Assembly (NCBI RefSeq): GCF_003666245.1
Contig: NZ_MJLZ01000016.1
Location: forward strand, 1 to 64,000
Source: Brenneria alni
GTDB lineage: Bacteria > Pseudomonadota > Gammaproteobacteria > Enterobacterales > Enterobacteriaceae
Direction: 5' to 3'
DNA length: 64,000 nucleotides
Under the pieces are notes generated by a model. The model saw only the letters and a list, made by a program, of their open reading frames with translations, did no database searches and was not told the DNA's origin. A program made the position numbers and the translations under genes. This document shows, piece after piece, positions 44,916-54,099 of this stretch. Numbering within the stretch: position 1 is the first letter of the stretch; each line of letters opens with the position of its first letter.

Positions 44916-45566
44916 ATCCGCGCTGGCGTCATTCTCCACGCCATCATCTTCTTTTACCGGCTTACTGGCGGTCAGCAGATAGGGCGACTGCTGCCAGCGT
45001 GTGCGACGGTTCTGCAACAGGGTGCGGGTCAGGATGATGCCGATAGCCAGCGATAGCAGAATCATTAAACGCAGAATGTTGGTGGTGTTATCAACCTGTT
45101 TGGCTTCGGTTCCCAGCACATGCGTATCGAGTGTGATACGCAGAAAACCTATCGGGCCGTCTTTTCCCTCAATCGACTGCACCAGTTGATGATTAAAGTA
45201 ACTGCCCACCCGATTCCCATCCAATGCCAGACGGTCCCGGAGCTGAACCTGCTCGCCGGCGCGAGCAATCAGCGACCCATCCTGCTGATAAATACCGGCA
45301 TCCAGAATACGGCTATGCTCGGTGAGTTGCCTGAGTATATTATTAATTTTCTGGCTGTTGTCATCAGCGCTTTCCATCAGTGGAGAGAGACTGTACGCCA
45401 CCTGCCTGGTCAAGGTGCGCGCCAGATCTTCAACCTGCTCAGAACGCGCCATCTGGTGACTCAGGCTGAAATAGGAAGCGCCCTGCATCAGCATCACCAG
45501 CAGGGCCAAGCAAATCAGCACAATGGCTGTACGATGTAGGCGAAATTTTACCCGAGCCCGAACCAT
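44913..45566 (-). CDS. smp: Membrane protein Smp (YtjB)
   Basis: 217 residues from the ATG at 45566 (MVRARVKFRLHRTAIV), preceded by AAGGATTATC; an earlier frame start (45701) adds residues absent in the family. Two membrane helices (about 11-32 and 160-180) flank a periplasmic domain (SRILDAGIYQQDGSLIARAGE, LTLDTH-like pattern). It sits beside serB, divergently, as in E. coli. The function is unknown. The stop codon coincides with an IS-end scar, so the extreme C-terminus may have been changed. Confidence 0.92.
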   Translation of the reverse strand: MVRARVKFRLHRTAIVLICLALLVMLMQGASYFSLSHQMARSEQVEDLARTLTRQVAYSLSPLMESADDNSQKINNILRQLTEHSRILDAGIYQQDGSLIARAGEQVQLRDRLALDGNRVGSYFNHQLVQSIEGKDGPIGFLRITLDTHVLGTEAKQVDNTTNILRLMILLSLAIGIILTRTLLQNRRTRWQQSPYLLTASKPVKEDDGVENDASAD

Positions 45567-45730
45567 GATAATCCTTACGTGATTTGGATACTTTATGTTG
45601 CCAGAAGCGCTGGCGATAGGATAGCTTGTTGCCCTGTTTTCCGACCAAAGTATTTGTGGCTGCCGGATGTACGCGTCGAACGGCGTGTAGTACCCAGCCA
45701 CGTCATTACCGCTAGTAGAGGATCTGCCCC

Positions 45731-46708
45731 ATGTCGAATAGTCTGACCTATTGTGATCTCCCGGATGAGATTAACCTTTGGCCCGGGCTGCCGCTATCAT
45801 TGAGCGGTAATGAAGTGATGCCACTCGATTACCGCGCCGGCGATACCGGTTGGTTGCTGTATGGCGACGTACTTGATAAGCATTTGCTCGCCCGTTATCA
45901 GCGCATCCTGGGGGCGGCAATGGTGATTGTCAGCGCGTGGAATGTGGGGAATTATCAGGTTGTCCGGCTGGCGGGTACGCTGACGCCACGTGCGACCCGG
46001 CTGGCGCATGAACTGAATTTGGATGTTGCGCTTATGAGCAACTCCCCTACCCTGCGGTCGCCGGGTTTGCTGGTGATGGATATGGATTCCACCGCCATTC
46101 AGATTGAATGCATTGATGAGATAGCCAAACTGGCCGGTACCGGCGATTTGGTTGCCGAAGTGACCGACCGGGCGATGCGAGGCGAGCTGGATTTTGCCGC
46201 CAGCCTGCGCCAACGAGTGGGAACATTAAAAGGCGCCGATGCGAATATTCTGCAAGAAGTACGCAAAACCCTGCCGCTGATGCCGGGGCTAACCAACATG
46301 GTCAGTCAACTTCAGCAAGCCGGTTGGCATGTCGCTATCGCTTCTGGCGGATTTACCTATTTTGCCGATTACCTGCGTGACAAGTTGGGCCTGGTTGCCG
46401 CCGTTGCCAACGAAATGGGGATGCGGGATGGTAAACTGACGGGGGAAGTCATCGGCCCTATTATCGATGCCAAATATAAAGCGGCCACGCTGTGCCAGTT
46501 GGCGGAAAAACTGAATATTCCCTTGCAGCAGACTGTTGCTATCGGTGACGGCGCCAACGATCTGCTGATGATCAAAGCCTCTGGTTTAGGCATTGCCTAT
46601 CATGCCAAGCCGAAAGTCAACGAACAGTCAGTGGTGACGATCCGTCATGCTGATCTGACCGGCGTGTTGTGCATCCTCAGCGGCAGCATGAGATACGAAG
46701 ATCGTTAA
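45731..46708 (+). CDS. serB: Phosphoserine phosphatase
   Basis: 325 residues, HAD-family enzyme for the last step of serine synthesis. Motif I VMDMDSTAIQIECID (catalytic Asp), motif II IASGGFTYFAD, motif III/IV KYKAATL and AIGDGANDLLMIKASGLGIAYHAKP. The N-terminal ~100-residue domain is typical of enterobacterial SerB. Precedes radA by 17 bp. Confidence 0.97.
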   Translation: MSNSLTYCDLPDEINLWPGLPLSLSGNEVMPLDYRAGDTGWLLYGDVLDKHLLARYQRILGAAMVIVSAWNVGNYQVVRLAGTLTPRATRLAHELNLDVALMSNSPTLRSPGLLVMDMDSTAIQIECIDEIAKLAGTGDLVAEVTDRAMRGELDFAASLRQRVGTLKGADANILQEVRKTLPLMPGLTNMVSQLQQAGWHVAIASGGFTYFADYLRDKLGLVAAVANEMGMRDGKLTGEVIGPIIDAKYKAATLCQLAEKLNIPLQQTVAIGDGANDLLMIKASGLGIAYHAKPKVNEQSVVTIRHADLTGVLCILSGSMRYEDR

Positions 46709-46725
46709 TTCAACCGAGGTGATTC

Positions 46726-48111
46726 GTGGCAAAAGCAGTCAAACGCGCCTTTGTATGTAATGAATGTGGAGCAGATTACCCACGCTGGCAGGGACAGTGC
46801 AGCGCCTGTCATGCCTGGAACACCATTACTGAAGTTCGTCTGGCCGCGTCTGCCTCGCCCTCACGTTCCGATCGCCTGACGGGCTACGCCGGTGAAAGCG
46901 CCGGGATCAGCCGGGTGCAAAAGCTGTCAGAGATCAGTCTGGAGGCGTTACCGCGTTTTTCCACCGGCTTTCAGGAATTTGACCGGGTGCTCGGCGGCGG
47001 CGTGGTGCCGGGCAGCGCGATTTTGATCGGCGGCAACCCCGGCGCGGGGAAAAGCACCCTGCTGCTGCAAACGTTGTGCAAACTGTCTGAACAGATGAAA
47101 ACCCTGTACGTTACCGGGGAGGAATCGTTACAACAGGTGGCCATGCGGGCACATCGACTTGGTTTGCCCGCCCACAACCTGAATATGCTGTCCGAAACCA
47201 GTATCGAACAGATTTGCCTGATCGCCGAGCAGGAACAACCGAAGCTGATGGTGATTGACTCTATTCAGGTCATGCACCTTGCCGATATTCAGTCTTCCCC
47301 CGGCAGCGTCGCGCAGGTGCGTGAAACCGCCGCCTATCTGACCCGTTTTGCCAAGACGCGCGGTGTCGCCATTATTATGGTCGGCCACGTTACTAAAGAC
47401 GGCTCACTGGCCGGCCCGAAAGTGCTGGAGCACTGTATCGACTGTTCCGTGTTGCTGGATGGCGACGCCGATTCCCGTTTTCGCACCTTGCGCAGCCATA
47501 AAAACCGTTTCGGCGCCGTCAACGAGTTGGGCGTCTTTGCCATGACCGAACAGGGACTGCGTGAAATCAGTAACCCTTCGGCGATTTTCCTCAGCCGCGG
47601 CGACGAAATTACCTCCGGCAGTTCAGTGATGGTGGTGTGGGAAGGTACGCGTCCGCTGCTGGTGGAAATTCAGGCGCTGGTGGATCAGTCGATGATGGCC
47701 AACCCACGCCGGGTGGCGGTCGGGCTGGAACAAAACCGTCTGGCGATCCTGCTGGCGGTGCTGCATCGTCATGGCGGTTTGCAGATGTCGGATCAGGATG
47801 TGTTCGTCAACGTGGTGGGGGGCGTTAAAGTGACGGAAACCAGCGCCGACCTGGCGCTGTTGCTGTCGCTGGTGTCCAGCCTGCGCGATCGTCCGTTGCC
47901 CCAGGATCTGGTGGTATTTGGCGAGGTGGGGCTGGCGGGGGAAATCCGCCCGGTGCCCAGCGGTCAGGAGCGCATTGCTGAAGCGGCCAAGCATGGCTTT
48001 AAACGCGCCATTGTGCCGCACGCCAACATGCCGAAAAAACCCCTGACCAACATGCAGGTTTTTGGCGTCAAAAAGCTGGCGGATGCGCTGGATATTCTCA
48101 ACGATCTGTAA
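46726..48111 (+). CDS. radA: DNA repair protein RadA
   Basis: 461 residues from a GTG at 46726 (GAGGTGATTC precedes). Zinc finger CNECGADYPRWQGQCSACHAWNT (C4), Walker A GGNPGAGKSTLL, KNRFG motif (HKNRFGAVNELG) and a C-terminal Lon-protease-like domain. RadA is a RecA-related helicase promoting branch migration in recombination repair. The order serB-radA-nadR is that of E. coli. Confidence 0.97.
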   Translation: MAKAVKRAFVCNECGADYPRWQGQCSACHAWNTITEVRLAASASPSRSDRLTGYAGESAGISRVQKLSEISLEALPRFSTGFQEFDRVLGGGVVPGSAILIGGNPGAGKSTLLLQTLCKLSEQMKTLYVTGEESLQQVAMRAHRLGLPAHNLNMLSETSIEQICLIAEQEQPKLMVIDSIQVMHLADIQSSPGSVAQVRETAAYLTRFAKTRGVAIIMVGHVTKDGSLAGPKVLEHCIDCSVLLDGDADSRFRTLRSHKNRFGAVNELGVFAMTEQGLREISNPSAIFLSRGDEITSGSSVMVVWEGTRPLLVEIQALVDQSMMANPRRVAVGLEQNRLAILLAVLHRHGGLQMSDQDVFVNVVGGVKVTETSADLALLLSLVSSLRDRPLPQDLVVFGEVGLAGEIRPVPSGQERIAEAAKHGFKRAIVPHANMPKKPLTNMQVFGVKKLADALDILNDL

Positions 48112-48190
48112 AAAATCGCCGGGAGCGATTTTTAACGTCGCGCAGCGACGGCCCACAGGGCGAGTCTCATGGATGAGACGAGTAAAAAAT
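48111..48190 (+). repeat. Four-hairpin structured element after radA
   Basis: Starting at the last base of the radA stop codon: stem AAAAATCGC/GCGATTTTT with loop CGGGA; stem GTCGC/GCGAC; stem GCCC/GGGC; stem GTCTC/GAGAC with loop ATGGAT; then GAGTAA. The same order of hairpins, loops and linkers, with different stem sequences, recurs at 57666-57740 in an ERIC-type element. The first hairpin could also act as a radA terminator, though no T-run follows beyond the stem itself. Confidence 0.7.
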
Positions 48191-48229
48191 CTCCAGGTAC
48201 TGCAATTGATCCAACACGCTGTGCTATCT

Positions 48230-48247
48230 TGTTTAGTACGCTAAACA
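48230..48247. promoter_or_regulatory. NadR box at the nadR promoter
   Basis: TGTTTA-GTACGC-TAAACA, a perfect match to the palindromic NadR operator TGTTTA-N6-TAAACA. It starts at the end of a -10-like TATCTT and lies 13 bp before the nadR ATG, so it implies autoregulation. Confidence 0.85.
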
Positions 48248-48260
48248 AGAGTGTTGGACG

Positions 48261-49517
48261 ATGTCACCATTCGATTATCTGAAATCCGCCATCCGGCAAA
48301 AAGGCTGTACCTTACAACAGGTCGCTGATGCGACAGATATGACCAAGGGTTATCTCAGCCAGTTACTCAATGCCAAAATAAAAAGCCCCAGCGCGCAGAA
48401 ACTTGAAGCGCTGCACCGTTTCCTGGGGCTGGAATTTCCCCGGCATGAAAAAAAGATTGGCGTCGTCTTCGGCAAGTTTTATCCCCTGCACACCGGGCAC
48501 ATCTATCTGATCCAGCGTGCCTGTAGCCAGGTGGATGAACTGCACGTCATTTTGGGCTTTGACGAACCACGCGACCGGCTACTGTTTGAGAACAGCTCTA
48601 TGTCGCAACAGCCTACCGTCAGCGATCGCCTGCGCTGGTTGTTACAAACTTTTAAGTATCAGAAAAATATTCGTATCCACGCCTTTAACGAACAGGGGAT
48701 GGAACCTTACCCGCACGGCTGGGACGTGTGGAGCAAAGGTATTCAGGCTTTTATGCAGGAGAAAAGCATCGAGCCTAACTTTGTGTATACCAGTGAAGAG
48801 CAGGATGCGCCGCAATACCGCGAACAGTTGGGTATAGAAACGGTATTGATCGACCCTAAGCGCTCATTTATGAGCATCAGCGGCTCCCATATCCGTCACG
48901 ATCCTTTCCGCTACTGGGATTATATCCCGACCGAAGTAAAACCCTTCTTTGTGCGCACCGTGGCCATTCTCGGCGGCGAATCCAGCGGTAAATCCACGCT
49001 GGTCAACAAACTGGCAAACATTTTCAACACCACCAGCGCCTGGGAATATGGCCGCGACTATGTGTTCTCCCATCTGGGTGGCGACGAAATGGCATTGCAA
49101 TATTCCGACTATGACAAGATCGCGCTGGGGCAGGCACAGTACATTGATTTCGCGGTCAAATACGCCAATAAAGTGGCCTTTATCGATACTGATTTCGTCA
49201 CCACGCAGGCGTTCTGCAAAAAGTATGAAGGCCGCGAACATCCGTTTGTTCAGGCGCTCATCGCTGAATACCGTTTTGATCTGGTTATCCTGCTGGAAAA
49301 CAACACGCCGTGGGTGGCAGACGGATTACGCAGTCTGGGCAGTACAGCCGCACGTGCGGCGTTTCAGGATCTGCTCAAGAGCATGTTGGCAGAGAACAAC
49401 ATCCCCTATGTTTATGTCCAGGAGTCAGACTACGACACGCGTTTTCTGCGCTGTATTGAACTGGTGCAGCAAATGCTGGGGCATGATCTCACCAGCGCCA
49501 GCAGCGTGTCGGGGTGA
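48261..49517 (+). CDS. nadR: Trifunctional NAD regulator NadR
   Basis: 418 residues, three domains. N-terminal helix-turn-helix (residues 1-60: LQQVADATDMTKGYLSQLLNAKIKSPS pattern) binds NadR boxes. The NMN adenylyltransferase core (about 63-225) has GKFYPLHTGHIYLI and SISGSHIR-type motifs. The ribosylnicotinamide kinase (about 230-405) has P-loop GGESSGKSTL. It represses NAD synthesis and salvage genes when NAD is high. The 3' end overlaps the convergent fau gene by 29 bp, and the last residues are not conserved. Confidence 0.96.
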   Translation: MSPFDYLKSAIRQKGCTLQQVADATDMTKGYLSQLLNAKIKSPSAQKLEALHRFLGLEFPRHEKKIGVVFGKFYPLHTGHIYLIQRACSQVDELHVILGFDEPRDRLLFENSSMSQQPTVSDRLRWLLQTFKYQKNIRIHAFNEQGMEPYPHGWDVWSKGIQAFMQEKSIEPNFVYTSEEQDAPQYREQLGIETVLIDPKRSFMSISGSHIRHDPFRYWDYIPTEVKPFFVRTVAILGGESSGKSTLVNKLANIFNTTSAWEYGRDYVFSHLGGDEMALQYSDYDKIALGQAQYIDFAVKYANKVAFIDTDFVTTQAFCKKYEGREHPFVQALIAEYRFDLVILLENNTPWVADGLRSLGSTAARAAFQDLLKSMLAENNIPYVYVQESDYDTRFLRCIELVQQMLGHDLTSASSVSG

Positions 49518-50103
49518 TAATTTCCGGCAGTGGGATGTCCCAGCTTTCCACCGGCAGCATATCAACCTGCTGGCAATCATGGGCCAGCCCGATAGGATAA
49601 GGCCCGCGCTGTGGCCAGTGCTGCAAGGTTCGGTCATAGAAACCGCCCCCCATTCCCAGCCGTTGCCCCCGGCTGTCAAAAGCCACCAGCGGCGTCAGCA
49701 GAACATCCAACTGTTGCAGAGGCAATACCTGACGCACGTCCAGCCGGGGTTCTAAAATTTTCAGCCGATTCAGCACCAGCGTGGTATCAGGCGCATAGCG
49801 CAGGAACAGCAAATTCCCCGCGCTGAAAGGATGTAAAACCGGCAGATAAACCCGTTTGCCCTGTTGCCAAAACCGTTGAATCAACGGTTGGGTATCCAGT
49901 TCACCATCAAAGGATAAAAACACCGCGACGCTTTCAGCCTGCTCTATTTTTTGATGCGCCAACACCTGTCCCAGCACCTGTTGAGCGAACAATGCCTGCT
50001 GCTCTGCACTGAGCTGACGACGGCGTTGACGCACATCCCGGCGGATTTGCCGACGACGTTGCGCGAAACAGAGTGACGGTATGGATGATGGAATCGGCTG
50101 CAT
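49489..50103 (-). CDS. fau: 5-formyltetrahydrofolate cyclo-ligase
   Basis: About 204 residues from the ATG at 50103 (MQPIPSSIPS), with the core starting at RRRQLSAEQQ. Signature blocks: VAVFLSFDGELDTQPLI, GKRVYLPVLHPFSAGNLLFLRY and VAFDSRGQRLGMGGGFYDRTL. Converts 5-formyl-THF to methenyl-THF with ATP. It is preceded by 6S RNA on the same strand, as in E. coli, and is probably cotranscribed with it. Confidence 0.95.
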   Translation of the reverse strand: MQPIPSSIPSLCFAQRRRQIRRDVRQRRRQLSAEQQALFAQQVLGQVLAHQKIEQAESVAVFLSFDGELDTQPLIQRFWQQGKRVYLPVLHPFSAGNLLFLRYAPDTTLVLNRLKILEPRLDVRQVLPLQQLDVLLTPLVAFDSRGQRLGMGGGFYDRTLQHWPQRGPYPIGLAHDCQQVDMLPVESWDIPLPEIITPTRCWRW

Positions 50104-50149
50104 ACAAAATAGGGGGTAATGACCGTGAATGATCACGCGTGAAAGAAAG

Positions 50150-50333
50150 GGGATCTCCGAGATGCCGCCGCAGGCTGTAACCCTTGAACCCTTGGTTCAA
50201 GGTGAACATAACGTCGCAGTCTTAAGGCTCCTCGGACGAACCGAGTATGCTCACCAACCACGGAGCGTTACATTCTGTTGGTTTGAAATATCGGCTCAGG
50301 GGACTGGCCCGCTGACAAACACCTCAGAGAAAT
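50150..50333 (-). ncRNA. ssrS: 6S RNA
   Basis: 184 nt by alignment from memory with E. coli ssrS. The 5' ATTTCTCTGAGGTG, CCAGTCCCCTGAGCCGATA, the central GGTTGGTGAGCATACTCGG with GTCCGAGGAGCCTTAAGACT and the 3' CCTTGAACCAAGGGTTCAAG to CATCTCGGAGAT segments are all present and pair as required. 6S RNA mimics an open promoter and sequesters sigma-70 RNA polymerase in stationary phase. Position between zapA and fau is conserved. Confidence 0.97.
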
Positions 50334-50406
50334 TTTATTCGTTACTCGCAGCAAACCTTATCACGTCTTACCGCGTAAAAACACCGGACTTTTGCCAAAA
50401 CCGGAC

Positions 50407-50736
50407 TCACTCAAACTGCGCGCCCTGGCGATCCGTGATACGTCCCTGCTCCAACAATGCCTGTTCGATAGTCTGTTGCAGCATACGGATACGCTGCTCC
50501 ATGTTAGAGGCATAATCACGGGTTTTCCCCCGTTCCTGCGCCAGTTCATGGCACACATTCAGCGCGGCGATGAACACTAGTTGCTCTGTGTTTGTGACTT
50601 TAGTGCGAACTTTAAGATCTTGCAATCGCTGGTTAAGATCTTCCGCAGCCTGATTCAACGCATCTTGTTGTTCTGGCGGGCAATTGACTCTTAACGAACG
50701 GCCAAAAATCTGAATATCTACGGGTTGTGCAGACAT
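50407..50736 (-). CDS. zapA: Cell division protein ZapA
   Basis: 109 residues from the ATG at 50736 ([20 protein letters not shown]), preceded by GGAAGGTGGT; a longer upstream frame is not family-like. The C-terminal half is a coiled coil ([20 protein letters not shown]). ZapA crosslinks FtsZ protofilaments. Divergent from ygfB. Confidence 0.96.
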   Translation of the reverse strand: MSAQPVDIQIFGRSLRVNCPPEQQDALNQAAEDLNQRLQDLKVRTKVTNTEQLVFIAALNVCHELAQERGKTRDYASNMEQRIRMLQQTIEQALLEQGRITDRQGAQFE

Positions 50737-50923
50737 ACCACCTTCCTGCCTTATTTCGTTTTCGCGCCCGCATGGGACAAATCCTGCGCTGCCTGGCAGC
50801 GGCCAGTTAAGGCGGGCGCCACTATATATATCCAAAATATAAGATACAAGCCCTTTCTGGTATAGAGACGGAGCTTGGTGGTAGCATAACACGAACCAAT
50901 CCTGCCAACGACGACGAATGCGC

Positions 50924-51508
50924 ATGTCTATAGAGAATACGTTTCCAGGCTATGAAACCCTGGACCAATTGCTGCACCAGCAGCAGATCGCACTAACCGC
51001 CGCAGAAATGCACGGTTTGATCAGCGGTATGCTGTGTGGCGGCAATCATGACGACAGTTGGAGAACCCTGGTTTTTGAGCTGGCAAACGAAGGCATGGCC
51101 TTTCCACAGACGCTGTCTCAGCCCCTTCATCATCTGTATCAGGTCACGCGCGAAACGCTTGAAGATGAGGGTTTTATGTTTCAGCTTTTCCTGCCGGATG
51201 ACAACAACGAGTCGGTCACGGTTTTTGACCGGGCTGATGCGCTGTCGGGTTGGGTAAACCATTTTTTGCTGGGATTGGGCGTGGTTCAGCCCCGGCTGAA
51301 TAAGGCGCAAGGTGAGTTGAAAGAAGCCATTGATGATTTACGTAACATCGCCCAGCTTGGCTATGACGAAGATGAAGATCAGGAAGAGCTGGAGCAATCC
51401 CTTGAAGAAGTGATCGAATATGTACGCGTCTCTGCCATTTTGTGCCATAACGAATTCATGAGCCAGCCGGTTATCGAACCAGAGCAGAAGAAACCGACAC
51501 TGCATTAA
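50924..51508 (+). CDS. ygfB: UPF0149 family protein YgfB
   Basis: 194 residues from ATG at 50924 ([15 protein letters not shown]). Conserved [32 protein letters not shown] and [35 protein letters not shown] blocks identify the family. Function in enterobacteria is not settled; in Pseudomonas, YgfB affects AmpC-related regulation. Heads the ygfB-pepP-ubiH-ubiI unit as in E. coli. Confidence 0.94.
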   Translation: MSIENTFPGYETLDQLLHQQQIALTAAEMHGLISGMLCGGNHDDSWRTLVFELANEGMAFPQTLSQPLHHLYQVTRETLEDEGFMFQLFLPDDNNESVTVFDRADALSGWVNHFLLGLGVVQPRLNKAQGELKEAIDDLRNIAQLGYDEDEDQEELEQSLEEVIEYVRVSAILCHNEFMSQPVIEPEQKKPTLH

Positions 51509-51558
51509 TGCCTGGATAAAAAAGGTATTTCACACAGCACGCTTTTCAGGAGCAGGAG

Positions 51559-52878
51559 ATGAATCAACAAGAATTCCTTCGCCGCCGTCAGACACTGCTG
51601 GAGAAAATGGCGCCAGCCAGTGTCGCGATTATTTTTTCTGCACCCGAAGCGACGCGCAGCGCCGACAGTGATTACCCTTACCGCCAAAACAGCGACTTCT
51701 GGTATTTCACCGGTTTTAACGAGCCAGAAGCGGTTCTGCTGTTGATTAAAAGCGATGAAAAGCATCAACATAGCGTAATTTTCAACCGGGTTCGCGATCT
51801 GACGGCTGAAATCTGGTTTGGCCGTCGGCTTGGGCAAGATGCCGCCCCGGCGGCGCTTGGTATTGATCGGGCGCTACCCTTTGATGAAATCAATACCCAA
51901 TTGCCGGTACTGTTGAACGGTCTGGACGTGATCTATCACGCTCAGGGTCAGTACGACTATGCCGACAAGCTGGTGTTCGCTGCGTTAGCGCTACTACGCG
52001 GCGGGGCACGTCAGGGTTTTATCACCCCGCCAACGCTGACGGACTGGCGTCCGTGGGTACATGACATGCGGTTATTTAAATCACCGGCAGAAATTAGCCT
52101 GATGCGCCGTGCAGGTGAGATCACCGCCCTGGCGCATACGCGAGCGATGCAAACCTGTCGCCCCGGAATGTTCGAGTACCAGCTCGAAGGGGAAATTCAT
52201 CATGAATTCACCCGTCACGGCGCACGCTACCCGTCTTATAACACCATCGTCGGCAGCGGCGATAACGCCTGTATCCTGCACTACACTGAAAATGAAACCC
52301 AGATGCGTGACGGCGACCTGGTGCTGATTGACGCCGGGTGCGAATATCAAGGGTATGCGGGCGATATTACCCGGACATTTCCGGTCAACGGCAAGTTCAC
52401 CGCACCGCAGCGCGCCATTTATGACATCGTGCTCCGTTCGCAGCTAAGGGCGCTGGCGCTGTTTGCCCCAGGCCGCAGCATCCATGAGGTCAATAATGAA
52501 GTCGTTCGGGTTATGATCGCCGGGCTGATTAAGCTGGGTATCATGAAAGGTGAAATTGAACAGTTGATATCTGAACAGGCGCACCGTCAGTTCTTTATGC
52601 ATGGACTGAGCCACTGGCTTGGACTGGACGTACACGACGTCGGCGATTATGGCTCAACCGATCGCGGTCGTCCGCTCGAACCCGGCATGGTGCTTACGGT
52701 GGAACCCGGCTTGTATATTGCCCCCGATGCCAACGTTCCCCAGCAATACCGGGGGATCGGTATCCGTATCGAAGATGACATTCTCATCACCGAAAACGGT
52801 AACGAAAATCTGACCGCCGGCGTCGTGAAAGACGCCGAGGCCATTGAAGCCTTAATGGCGCAAGCCGTTGGACAATAA
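51559..52878 (+). CDS. pepP: Xaa-Pro aminopeptidase P
   Basis: 439 residues. N-terminal creatinase-like domain and C-terminal pita-bread metallopeptidase with metal ligands in VLIDAGCEYQGYAGDITRTF (two Asp), FFMHGLSHWLGLDVHDVG (His), VLTVEPGLY (Glu) and IRIEDDILIT (Glu). Removes N-terminal residues before proline. RBS AGGAG. Third position in the conserved cluster. Confidence 0.97.
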   Translation: MNQQEFLRRRQTLLEKMAPASVAIIFSAPEATRSADSDYPYRQNSDFWYFTGFNEPEAVLLLIKSDEKHQHSVIFNRVRDLTAEIWFGRRLGQDAAPAALGIDRALPFDEINTQLPVLLNGLDVIYHAQGQYDYADKLVFAALALLRGGARQGFITPPTLTDWRPWVHDMRLFKSPAEISLMRRAGEITALAHTRAMQTCRPGMFEYQLEGEIHHEFTRHGARYPSYNTIVGSGDNACILHYTENETQMRDGDLVLIDAGCEYQGYAGDITRTFPVNGKFTAPQRAIYDIVLRSQLRALALFAPGRSIHEVNNEVVRVMIAGLIKLGIMKGEIEQLISEQAHRQFFMHGLSHWLGLDVHDVGDYGSTDRGRPLEPGMVLTVEPGLYIAPDANVPQQYRGIGIRIEDDILITENGNENLTAGVVKDAEAIEALMAQAVGQ

Positions 52879-52896
52879 CCCTCAGGATAACAACGA

Positions 52897-54075
52897 ATGA
52901 CGGTAATGATTGTCGGGGGAGGCATGGCTGGCGCGACGCTGGCGCTGGCGATATCAACGCTTTCGCAAGGGAAAGTGCCGGTTGAACTGGTTGAAGCGAC
53001 GCCGCCCTTTGATCGCCAACATCCGGGCTTTGACGCACGCGCGATAGCCTTGTCGGAAGGAACCTGCCAGCAGCTGGAGAATATCGGTATCTGGCAGGCG
53101 CTGGCAGGCTGTTCCACCGCGATAATCAACATACACGTCAGCGACCGAGGTCACGCGGGTTTCGTTAATCTGCAAGCCTCGGACTATCGCGTTCCGGCAC
53201 TGGGTCATGTGGTTGAATTGCACGAGGCCGGGCAACGGCTATTCTCGCTGCTGCAACAGGCTCCTGGCGTTCGTCTGCACTGTCCGGCTAAGGTCGTTGC
53301 GGTCGCCCGGACGCAAACCGACGCCACCTTAACGCTGGATAATGGCGCTCAACTAACGGGCCAATTGCTGGTCGCCGCCGACGGTTCACACTCCAGGCTG
53401 GCGCAATCCTGCGGCATCCAATGGCAACAGCAGGATTATGATCAAATCGCCGTCATCGCCAATGTCACCACATCTCAGCCGCACCAGGGCCGTGCGTTTG
53501 AACGCTTTACGCCCTACGGGCCGCTGGCGCTGTTGCCGATGAGCAAATCCCGCAGCGCACTGGTATGGTGCCACGCGCAACACCAGCAGGCACAGGTCGA
53601 TGGCTGGGACGAAGCCGAATTCCGCCGTCAGTTACAACGGGCGTTTGGCTGGCGTCTGGGCGCATTCACCCATATTGGCGAACGTCGCAGCTATCCGCTA
53701 CGGTTACTGACCGCCAATCGGCATATTCACCATCGGCTGGCGTTGGTGGGCAATGCGGCGCAGACGCTGCACCCGATCGCCGGACAAGGTTTCAATCTGG
53801 GTCTGCGGGATGTCATGTCGCTGGCGGAAACCGTGGTCGATGCGGTGAACAACCAGCAGGATCCGGGCGGCTATGCGGTACTCAGCCGTTATCAGCAGCG
53901 CCGCCAGCCCGATCAACATACCACAGTGGCTATTACCGATGGTCTGGTCAGGCTTTTCGCCAATAGCTATTTCTCATTGGAGATTGGCCGCAATCTGGGT
54001 CTGATGGCCATGAATACCCTGCCGATGCTGCGCGATACGCTTGCCCGCCGTACGCTGGGCTGGGTGGATCGTTAA
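52897..54075 (+). CDS. ubiH: 2-octaprenyl-6-methoxyphenol hydroxylase
   Basis: 392 residues, flavoprotein monooxygenase of ubiquinone synthesis. N-terminal FAD motif VGGGMAGATLALAI, VAADGSHSRLAQ (DG motif) and VGNAAQTLHPIAGQGFNLGLRD (GD-type motif). RBS AGGATAACAACG. Adjacent paralogue ubiI follows by 24 bp. Confidence 0.97.
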   Translation: MTVMIVGGGMAGATLALAISTLSQGKVPVELVEATPPFDRQHPGFDARAIALSEGTCQQLENIGIWQALAGCSTAIINIHVSDRGHAGFVNLQASDYRVPALGHVVELHEAGQRLFSLLQQAPGVRLHCPAKVVAVARTQTDATLTLDNGAQLTGQLLVAADGSHSRLAQSCGIQWQQQDYDQIAVIANVTTSQPHQGRAFERFTPYGPLALLPMSKSRSALVWCHAQHQQAQVDGWDEAEFRRQLQRAFGWRLGAFTHIGERRSYPLRLLTANRHIHHRLALVGNAAQTLHPIAGQGFNLGLRDVMSLAETVVDAVNNQQDPGGYAVLSRYQQRRQPDQHTTVAITDGLVRLFANSYFSLEIGRNLGLMAMNTLPMLRDTLARRTLGWVDR

Positions 54076-54099
54076 CTGGACATAACAGGAAGAACATCT

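Noticed and set aside
45567-45701. 45-residue N-terminal extension of Smp
   Set aside because: The ATG at 45566 has a good ribosome-binding site and matches the family start; the extension would include promoter DNA.
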